NCBI GenBank assembly: GCA_017529165.1
Contig: JAFXNY010000073.1
Span: 1 to 7,019 of the forward strand
Direction of reading: 5' to 3'
Source: Clostridia bacterium
GTDB lineage: Bacteria > Bacillota_A > Clostridia > Oscillospirales > Acutalibacteraceae
DNA: 7,019 nucleotides
The translations under genes and the position numbers were made by a program. A model generated the notes under the pieces. That model was not told where the DNA came from and searched no databases. It saw only the letters and a list, made by a program, of their open reading frames with translations. Shown one piece after another: positions 1 through 4,582 of this stretch (the first letter of the stretch is position 1; every line of letters starts with the position of its first letter).

Positions 1-604
1 AAAACTCGTTGCATTTATAGTTCGTTGAAAATGTTGATGTGTCGGGCAAAGAGGTATCAAAAAACCTTTTTTTAAGCCAGTGTGACGCACTCCAAGGGTT
101 AAAGGTGAGAGTGGTCTGCTTAAAAAGCCCTTCGGGCGTTCTGCCACGGGGGACAGATAAATCGAGCTTTTCAAAGTCGGCTTCGTTTTCGATTTCGAAT
201 GCCTCTTCTATCCATACAAAATTAAGTACGCCCGCCCCCACTGTGGCTGACGCTAATTTCAAAACATCGTCAAATCCACGAAAGAGTATTTTTTGCCCTG
301 TCGGCAAAAAGCACATCTCCATGGGAGAAACCGTGTTGCTCCAAAGGTGTGATACATTAAGCCGTGACTGTGCCCATGTAAGCTGTGCAAAAGTGCTGTC
401 ACGGTGGGTGTTCATAACCCTTCGTACAACCAAAAGATTAGACTGCGGATATTTCATAAGTCTGTAGATAAGGTTTAGAGCGGTAGTAGAGCTTTTTTTC
501 GAAGCCTTTCCGCCTTTAAGCACTCTGTAGCGTGAAGTGCAGTTCCAAAACTCATCGTACCCTTTGCCTATAATTTCGGAGATTTTAACCTCTGGTGTCG
601 TCAA
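1..604 (-). CDS. terL: Phage terminase large subunit, PBSX type (partial, N-terminal 201 residues)
   Basis: The large terminase is the ATP-driven motor and nuclease that packages phage DNA into proheads. This reading was made directly from the minus strand; the gene runs off the left edge, so only about half of the usual roughly 400-residue protein is present. Visible are a Walker A-like loop KGGKASKKSS (residues 30-39), the family block LFRGFDDVLKLAS (107-119), a Walker B-like strand LNFVWIEEA (127-135) with the paired acidic residues, and the TFNPWSASHWLKKRFF block (167-182) typical of the Terminase_3/PBSX family. The start is TTG at 604, because an in-frame stop lies at 607-605; AAGGCGG sits about 9 bases upstream. 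It overlaps the small-subunit gene by 20 bp, as expected of a co-translated packaging pair. The frame is open throughout, so this part is not decayed. The family call is confident; whether the prophage is intact cannot be seen. Confidence 0.9.
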   Translation of the reverse strand, partial: MTTPEVKISEIIGKGYDEFWNCTSRYRVLKGGKASKKSSTTALNLIYRLMKYPQSNLLVVRRVMNTHRDSTFAQLTWAQSRLNVSHLWSNTVSPMEMCFLPTGQKILFRGFDDVLKLASATVGAGVLNFVWIEEAFEIENEADFEKLDLSVPRGRTPEGLFKQTTLTFNPWSASHWLKKRFFDTSLPDTSTFSTNYKCNEF

Positions 605-851
605 TTATAAGCACCGCCTTACTAATCTTTCCTTTTTCGGTATCCCCTGCTAAAATGCTTCGGAGTTCCTTTATGGCAGAAAGGTCTCCGGACGCCGCCT
701 TTTTATAAATTGCAATAGCCAACGCGGCTTTTCTTGTAGGCTTTTTAAGAATAAAGCCTTCGTCTTTAAGAGACTGCTCTTCCGCTTGTGGCAATTTTTC
801 ATTTAGCAGTGCTTTTATGGCAGAGCACAAAGCGCTGTCGTCTTTTTTCAT
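585..851 (-). CDS. Small terminase-like protein (88 aa)
   Basis: This is likely the phage small terminase subunit, which recognises phage DNA and recruits the large subunit. The call rests mainly on position: it lies immediately upstream of, and overlaps by 20 bp, a clear large-terminase gene. It also has an internal segment KAALAIAIYKKAASGDLSAI (residues 41-60) resembling the 'A-x-A-x-x-Y-x-K-A-x-x-G-D-x-x-A-I' repeat-like helix of small-terminase-like phage proteins. At 88 residues it is shorter than most small terminases (about 130-180), and the usual N-terminal helix-turn-helix is not obvious, so it could be a shortened or divergent form. The ATG at 851 is chosen because AGGAGGG stands 7 bases upstream; a longer frame back to 911 has no ribosome site and crosses an A/T-rich run. 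No convincing promoter is seen upstream. Confidence 0.6.
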   Translation of the reverse strand: MKKDDSALCSAIKALLNEKLPQAEEQSLKDEGFILKKPTRKAALAIAIYKKAASGDLSAIKELRSILAGDTEKGKISKAVLIIDDTRG

Positions 852-906
852 CCGGTTTCCCTCCTGTCCGCAAAAAAAAATAAAAAAGCAATCTGCGACA
901 TTCAAT

Positions 907-936
907 GACATATAAAAACAGCCCTTTTCATATAAT
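907..936 (+). promoter_or_regulatory. Candidate sigma-E (mother-cell) promoter of bofA
   Basis: GACATATA (907-914), a 14-bp spacer, then CATATAAT (929-936). The known Bacillus sigma-E pattern is about GTCATATT, 13-15 bp, CATACAAT, so this matches 6 of 8 and 7 of 8 positions with the right spacing. BofA is a mother-cell sporulation protein in Bacillus, so the regulon fits. Caveats: the predicted start near 942-944 would leave only about 10 bases before the ATG and would clip the SD sequence (942-947). The TATAAT inside the -10 could also be read as sigma-A, but its best -35 (ATGACA, 905-910) is 20 bp away, which is too far. Confidence 0.42.
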
Positions 937-953
937 TCTTCGGAGGGAAATGT

Positions 954-1214
954 ATGAAAGCTTTAGGAATAATCACAATTTGTGTTTTTTGTGTGTTCAC
1001 ACTTATACTTCTTTTTTTACATATAAAAAGCCGCCGCCTAATAAGGTCGGTGGCGATAAATGCGTTAATAGGTATATTAGCTATAGCCGCAGTTAATCTC
1101 ACGGCACGGTTTAGCGGAGTGCATATACCTATAAATGTATATACCGTGCCGTTTTCTGCAGTGTTTGGTCTGCCGGCGGTTTGCACAATTGTAATTTTTG
1201 AAACCTTTTTGTAA
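954..1214 (+). CDS. bofA: BofA-family membrane protein (pro-sigma-K processing inhibitor family)
   Basis: In Bacillus, BofA is a small integral membrane protein of the outer forespore membrane. With SpoIVFA it holds the intramembrane protease SpoIVFB inactive and so delays activation of sigma-K until the forespore signals. The 86-residue product has the family's size and layout: a first membrane helix (about residues 3-23), a short basic loop KSRRLIRS, then the family block AINALIGILAIAAVNL (35-50) and the motif SGVHIPINVYTVPFSAVFG (54-72), ending in a hydrophobic helix. Start ATG at 954 has GGAGGG 6 bases upstream. In many Clostridia a BofA gene sits next to recR; here it stands alone between a phage terminase pair and the convergent Noc-like gene. 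The family call rests on recognised motifs. In Clostridia the role may differ from that in Bacillus, since not all of them have an SpoIVFA partner. Confidence 0.85.
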   Translation: MKALGIITICVFCVFTLILLFLHIKSRRLIRSVAINALIGILAIAAVNLTARFSGVHIPINVYTVPFSAVFGLPAVCTIVIFETFL

Positions 1215-1254
1215 AAAGCCAACTATCCCCACCGAAAACGGTGGGGATAGTTGG
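1211..1254 (-). terminator. Intrinsic terminator after the Noc-like gene
   Basis: A perfect 16-bp stem (1219-1234 with 1239-1254) closes on an AAAA loop. Read on the minus strand it is followed by CTTTTTAC, a five-T tract, so it ends minus-strand transcription coming from the Noc-like gene. On the plus strand the stem is followed by TATGGGGATG with no T tract, so bofA would not be efficiently terminated by it. Confidence 0.8.
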
Positions 1255-1270
1255 TATGGGGATGAATATG

Positions 1271-1369
1271 GTCTGCCCACAGTGCGGTAGTGCATGACCG
1301 CACTGAAGAGCTTATAAAACCGCTGTCTGCCCAAGGGGAAAGGCAAACGGCAGATTTTAACAAAAATCT
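1271..1369. other. Hairpin cluster in the bofA/Noc-like convergent spacer
   Basis: Three inverted repeats follow one another between the terminator and the Noc-like stop codon. They are CAGTGCGGT/ACCGCACTG (1280-1288 with 1297-1305, perfect 9 bp, 8-base loop), an imperfect 12-bp arm pair (about 1321-1332 with 1343-1354, 10 of 12 paired counting one G-T), and AGATTTT/AAAATCT (1352-1358 with 1363-1369, 4-base loop). None has a convincing T tract. They may be the folded 3' end of the Noc-like transcript or an intergenic repeat; no function is recognised. Confidence 0.5.
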
Positions 1370-2196
1370 TAAATGCCCGAAAGCGAGAGCTGGTGAACAG
1401 TGTTTTTCTCAATTCTTATTTCGTATTCTATATAGTCTTCTGTTTCTTTCTTTATACTGCTCGCCTCAATACCGGAGTTTTTAAGCGTAGAAAGTAGCTT
1501 AGAAAGGCTGTTTGAAAAGATTTTTTCGTTGCCTATTGCCGATTTTCTAAATGTCTTGTGTTCTACTTCGGCGGATATCTCTTTAGGGGAGAGAATGGCT
1601 GATATAAACCGCTCGGTTTGCCGCACGCTCAACTGTTTTTCTATTACCGTGTCAAGCACTAAGGATATATCTTTTTCGTTAAGCCTTAAAAGTGCGCGGG
1701 CGTGGCTCTCTGTAAGACCTGCTGATAAAATGCGCTCACGCTCAAGAGGCTCAATTTTGAGAAGTTTTAATTTGTTCTTAAGAGCCGTTTCCGTTATGCC
1801 CAGCTTTTGAGACATTTCCGTTTTTGAAATACCGTAAACGCCTAACACCTTGTCTATCGCCTGCGCCTGCTCAAAAAAATTAAGAGGCGAGTGTTGCAGA
1901 TTTTCGGCAAGTATCATAACGGCGGCGCCTTTCTCGTCTATGCTATGTACAACGCAGGGCAGGCGCCGAAGTCCTATCATTTTTGCCGCTTTAAGCCGCC
2001 TTGAGCCGGAAATAAGCATATAGCGGTTTTTTCCGTCTCTTCGCACACACAAGGGCTCTATTATTCCTGATGCCGAAATGCTTTCGGCAAGCGAGCGAAG
2101 CTCAAACTGACTGTAAACCTTTCTCGGTTGGTCACAGGACGGAAAAATCTCTTCGGGGCGAAGAAGCAATAATTTTTTTTCTTCTATACTGTGCAT
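1369..2196 (-). CDS. noc: Noc/ParB-family DNA-binding protein
   Basis: Members of this family bind short palindromes (parS or NBS), spread on DNA as CTP-dependent clamps and act in chromosome partition or, for Noc, in keeping the division ring off the nucleoid. The 275-residue protein has the N-terminal CTP-binding domain, with QPRK (23-26), GSRRLKAA (64-71, equivalent to GERRxRAA) and ENLQHSPLNFFEQA (98-111, equivalent to ENLQRxDL). A helix-turn-helix follows (about 122-147), then SHARALLRL (164-172), SVRQTE (190-195) and a C-terminal dimer region. A position directly after rsmG is classic for noc. Start ATG at 2196 has GGGAGG 6 bases upstream and lies just after a strong promoter; a GTG at 2298 would be upstream of that promoter and is rejected. 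The protein lacks the amphipathic N-terminus of Bacillus Noc. No soj/spo0J pair follows. Whether it acts as Noc or ParB is uncertain. Confidence 0.82.
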   Translation of the reverse strand: MHSIEEKKLLLLRPEEIFPSCDQPRKVYSQFELRSLAESISASGIIEPLCVRRDGKNRYMLISGSRRLKAAKMIGLRRLPCVVHSIDEKGAAVMILAENLQHSPLNFFEQAQAIDKVLGVYGISKTEMSQKLGITETALKNKLKLLKIEPLERERILSAGLTESHARALLRLNEKDISLVLDTVIEKQLSVRQTERFISAILSPKEISAEVEHKTFRKSAIGNEKIFSNSLSKLLSTLKNSGIEASSIKKETEDYIEYEIRIEKNTVHQLSLSGI

Positions 2197-2224
2197 AACC
2201 GGCCTCCCGAATCGTTCTAAAAAG

Positions 2225-2253
2225 ATTATGGAGGACAAGCCGTTTTTTGTAAA
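2225..2253 (-). promoter_or_regulatory. Sigma-A promoter of the Noc-like gene
   Basis: On the minus strand, -35 TTTACA (2253-2248), a 17-bp spacer and -10 CATAAT (2230-2225), each one mismatch from consensus. The expected start near 2218 gives a leader of about 20 bases that carries the SD sequence before ATG 2196. It sits directly behind the rsmG terminator, so the Noc-like gene can be expressed independently of rsmG. Confidence 0.75.
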
Positions 2254-2281
2254 GCTTTTTCGGTCGCAAGTTTCGACAGAG

Positions 2282-2317
2282 AAAAACAAAAGCCGCACTA
2301 TTTAAGTACGGCTTTTG
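2282..2317 (-). terminator. Intrinsic terminator overlapping the end of rsmG
   Basis: CAAAAGCCG and CGGCTTTTG (2287-2295 with 2309-2317) form a 9-bp stem, extended inward by ACT/AGT after one C-A mismatch. On the minus strand it is followed by TTTTT (2286-2282). The rsmG stop codon (2300-2298) lies at the loop and the inner stem, so a ribosome finishing rsmG would cover the hairpin. This may make termination depend on translation. Confidence 0.72.
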
Positions 2318-3014
2318 CGATTTTAGCACTGTTTCTCGGGTATTTTGGCGGTGTTTGCGATATCTTTTTTGAAATTATAAAGCTCCGCTCTTCGTTTTCT
2401 CGAAGTGTTTTGTGTATTACTTTGAAATCGGAACAACCAAGAGTGGAAAGCGCTCCCTTTGCGGCGGCAAGCTCCGCTTCCGCCGACTTTCCTTTCATTG
2501 CCACAAACACACCGCCGGGCTTTACAAACGGAACGCAGTATTCAGATAAAACATTCAGATTTGCAACCGCTCTCGCACAGGAGATATCAAATTGCTCACG
2601 AAGCGTGCTGTCCCGTCCGCCATCCTCCGCACGAAGATGTAAGGCGGTTACATCAAGGGATAAGCTGTTTGCAACCTCTCTTAAAAAGGTTACTCGTTTA
2701 CCCAAGCTGTCAAGCAGGGTAAGCCTTATATCCGGACGGGCGATTTTAAGCACCATACCGGGAAAGCCTGCACCGGTTCCAACATCTATTACACTTGCGT
2801 TCTCCGGAACATTTACAGCCTCTAAAAACAAAAGGCAATCGTAAAAATGCTTATATAAAATCTCACGAGGTTCGGTTATGGCGGTAAGGTTAATTTTCTC
2901 GTTCCACTCTAAAAGCAGATTGCCGTAAAGCTCAAGCTTTTCTATAGCCTCTTCGCTTAAAGATATAAAATCTGCACATTTTTCTTTAAGCTCACTTACG
3001 CCGAAATGTATCAT
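2298..3014 (-). CDS. rsmG: 16S rRNA (guanine527-N7)-methyltransferase RsmG
   Basis: RsmG (formerly GidB) uses S-adenosylmethionine to methylate N7 of G527 in the 530 loop of 16S rRNA; loss gives low-level streptomycin resistance in several bacteria. The 238-residue product matches the family length. The SAM-binding motif I VIDVGTGAGFPG is at residues 75-86, the motif II region TLLDSLGKRVTFL at 99-111, ARAVANL at 147-153 and GGVFVAMKG at 167-175. The usual family tail TPPKYPR is at 221-227. The start is set at ATG 3014, which gives the normal N-terminus, although its ribosome site is weak (GTGAGAAAA). GTG 3023 and TTG 3029 are possible alternatives, equally without a good SD. No strong promoter was found in the hairpin-rich spacer upstream, so it may be read through from rlmH. 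A terminator overlaps its stop codon. Confidence 0.96.
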   Translation of the reverse strand: MIHFGVSELKEKCADFISLSEEAIEKLELYGNLLLEWNEKINLTAITEPREILYKHFYDCLLFLEAVNVPENASVIDVGTGAGFPGMVLKIARPDIRLTLLDSLGKRVTFLREVANSLSLDVTALHLRAEDGGRDSTLREQFDISCARAVANLNVLSEYCVPFVKPGGVFVAMKGKSAEAELAAAKGALSTLGCSDFKVIHKTLRENEERSFIISKKISQTPPKYPRNSAKIAKAVLK

Positions 3015-3063
3015 TTTTCTCACAACCAATATTGTTTTAGCTTTTCAAAAACTAATTTTGAAT

Positions 3064-3264
3064 ATTTGCGTAGCGCACGATGCGCATGTTGTTTTTCCGC
3101 TGACATGTGCGGCGGAAAAACACCTTGTAGGCGAAAGCTGCCTTTAAGGCTGCTTTCAAGGGGCGTGGGTGGTATTGGCGGGAGTGGAGTGCAGTCCGAA
3201 AATCTTATCAATTTTCGGCGAACGGCACTTCCGCCTAAAGCATGTCGGGCACTCGACATGCGCA
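3064..3264. repeat. Hairpin-rich intergenic element between rlmH and rsmG
   Basis: The 250-base gap between two housekeeping genes has no believable gene but is packed with inverted repeats. They are GTTTTTCCGC/GCGGAAAAAC (3091-3100 with 3112-3121), GAAAGCTGCC/GGCTGCTTTC (3133-3142 with 3148-3157, one mismatch), CCGAAAAT/ATTTTCGG (3196-3203 with 3211-3218) and GCATGTCG/CGACATGC (3240-3247 with 3254-3261). The palindrome ATGCGCAT occurs at both edges (3080-3087 and 3258-3265). Frames are open in both directions but have low-complexity, proline- or cysteine-rich products and no ribosome site. The pattern suits a dispersed intergenic repeat or MITE-like element, or a structured RNA; the hairpin nearest rlmH may also act as its terminator, though it has only a TTT tail. 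Confidence 0.5.
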
Positions 3265-3741
3265 TTATTTATGGTACTTTGCACCACTATTTATCATAAA
3301 CGCTCGGTATATTTGCTCTAAAAGCATTACTCTAAAAAGCCGGTGGGGAAAGGTCATATTCGAAAAAGAAATCTTTTTGCCCTTGCTCTTTACAGCAGGG
3401 GAAAGACCGTGCGAGCCGCCTATTATAAAACAAATGTTTTTGCCCGAATCTGCACAGTCCTTTATTTCTCCTGCAAAAGCTTCACTTGAAAGGCGAGAGC
3501 CCTCTATGCAAAGGGGATACACCGCCGAGTTTTTGGGTATTTTATTTAGTATTTCTGTTTCTTCTGCCCTTAGAGCCGATTCTATTTGCGAGGCGGAGGG
3601 GTTTTCGGGAAGTCTTTCGGGTTTTACTTCAATTATATTTAGCTCACAAAAAGCGCCGAGCCTTTTTTCGTATTCCTTTGCGGCTTCAATAAAGGCTTTT
3701 TCCTTTGTTTTTCCCACCGCCAGAACAAACACCTTTATCAA
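3265..3741 (-). CDS. rlmH: 23S rRNA (pseudouridine1915-N3)-methyltransferase RlmH
   Basis: RlmH is a small SPOUT-class homodimeric enzyme that methylates N3 of pseudouridine 1915 in helix 69 of 23S rRNA on assembled 70S ribosomes, with SAM as donor. The 158-residue product is full length (E. coli 155). Visible are the N-terminal strand MIKVFVLAVGKTK, the SAM-knot motif FIIGGSHGLSP (105-115), and the conserved C-terminus with SNMTFPHRLFRVMLLEQIYR (127-146) and the terminal YHK (156-158). The start is TTG at 3741, overlapping the stop of the upstream walJ-type gene by four bases (TTGA). GAGGTG lies about 8 bases upstream inside that gene. Translational coupling is therefore likely and the two genes form one unit. 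Confidence 0.96.
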   Translation of the reverse strand: MIKVFVLAVGKTKEKAFIEAAKEYEKRLGAFCELNIIEVKPERLPENPSASQIESALRAEETEILNKIPKNSAVYPLCIEGSRLSSEAFAGEIKDCADSGKNICFIIGGSHGLSPAVKSKGKKISFSNMTFPHRLFRVMLLEQIYRAFMINSGAKYHK

Positions 3742-4523
3742 AACACGCTCACCTCACTAAGCCCCACCCGTGCTGCCGATAAAAGAAAATCAACATCCGG
3801 TTTAGCGCCGATACTCTCCGCCGCCGTCCGTGCGGCAGAAAGTGCTATATTGGGTGTGTTGTTTTGTCGGCTTAAATGCCCTAAAATGAGTTGCTTTACA
3901 CCGGAATTAAGTATAAACGGTACCTCGGCGGCGGCAGTATTGTTTGATAAATGGCCAAGGTCGGATAGTATTCTTATTTTAAGGTGAGGCGGATATGGGC
4001 CTCGCCGCAGCATATCTATATCGTGGTTAAACTCAAAAAGCAAAATATCCGAGCCGCTAATCGCCGAGCGCACGGCATCTGTTACAATGCCGAGGTCGGT
4101 GCAAACAGCACAAGAGCCGGAAGAAGAGATAATCTTATATCCGCAGGAGCCTGGCGCATCGTGGCTTGTGGGGAAAGAGATTAGCTCAAAATCACCAAAG
4201 CAGGCATTTTGCTCGTCTGCAAAAATTATTTTTGTGTTTGCCGGCAAGAGATTTTTTTCTTTCAGCGTCTTTGCTGTAAGACTTGTTGCAAAAAGCGCCG
4301 CACCTGTTTTACTAAGTAAAGTTTTAAGACCTCCGATATGGTCGCTGTGGGTGTGCGTTACCGCCACAACTGATATTTTATTTATATCTCCGCCTACGGC
4401 GTCTATTCTTTCGCAAAGTGATTTGTATGGTATTCCGGCGTCAATCAAAACGGCACTATTGCCGTTTCCAATATATGTACTGTTACCCGAAGAACCGCTT
4501 GCAAGCGGACAAAAGCGAGCCAT
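3738..4523 (-). CDS. walJ: WalJ/YycJ-type metallo-beta-lactamase-fold hydrolase
   Basis: This is a cytoplasmic metallo-beta-lactamase-fold protein of the YycJ/WalJ group. In Bacillus relatives its gene lies in the walRK operon, and the family has been linked to coordination of DNA replication with cell division and to 5' exonuclease activity; the exact role here is inferred. The 261-residue product has the metal site THTHSDHIGG (56-65), the second-ligand region TSHDAPGSCGY (119-129), CTDLG (141-145), the family motif EFNHDIDMLRRGPYP (164-178), GHLSN (190-194) and the final histidine block LGHLSRQNN (214-222). Start ATG 4523 has AAAGGAGA 7 bases upstream. No good promoter is visible between it and the murA terminator, so it probably depends on read-through. 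It overlaps rlmH by four bases. No walR or walK is present in the window. Confidence 0.9.
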   Translation of the reverse strand: MARFCPLASGSSGNSTYIGNGNSAVLIDAGIPYKSLCERIDAVGGDINKISVVAVTHTHSDHIGGLKTLLSKTGAALFATSLTAKTLKEKNLLPANTKIIFADEQNACFGDFELISFPTSHDAPGSCGYKIISSSGSCAVCTDLGIVTDAVRSAISGSDILLFEFNHDIDMLRRGPYPPHLKIRILSDLGHLSNNTAAAEVPFILNSGVKQLILGHLSRQNNTPNIALSAARTAAESIGAKPDVDFLLSAARVGLSEVSVF

Positions 4524-4540
4524 ATGGGTTCTCCTTTCTT

Positions 4541-4574
4541 AAAAAATAAAGCAAGCTGACGGCTTGCTTTATTT
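4541..4574 (-). terminator. Intrinsic terminator after murA
   Basis: AAATAAAGCAAGC pairs with GCTTGCTTTATTT (4544-4556 with 4562-4574), a 13-bp stem with a 5-base loop. On the minus strand it ends in TTTATTTTTT and begins 8 bases after the murA stop codon. It should end most murA transcripts. The walJ-rlmH pair downstream has no obvious promoter of its own, so leakage here may set its level. Confidence 0.82.
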
Positions 4575-4582
4575 AATAGTAT

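Noticed and set aside
39..467. 142-residue plus-strand open frame
   Set aside because: It is the antisense shadow of the large-terminase reading frame, which has clear family motifs; the plus-strand product is low-complexity and lacks a ribosome site.
871..888. A9-T-A6 run as a minus-strand terminator before the small terminase gene
   Set aside because: On the minus strand the T run has no stable stem ahead of it (only a 3-bp GCA/TGC), so it is a homopolymer tract, not a terminator.
902..1412. Minus-strand open frames over bofA (902-1222 and 1077-1412)
   Set aside because: They are antisense to bofA, which has family motifs and a good SD, and one crosses the 16-bp terminator stem.
2197..2298. 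34-residue N-terminal extension of the Noc-like protein from GTG 2298
   Set aside because: The extension covers the promoter at 2225-2253 and the rsmG terminator, whereas ATG 2196 has a good SD and gives a normal N-terminal domain.
3020..3265. 81-residue minus-strand open frame between rlmH and rsmG
   Set aside because: The product is proline- and arginine-rich without a family match, has no ribosome site, and the region is dominated by inverted repeats.
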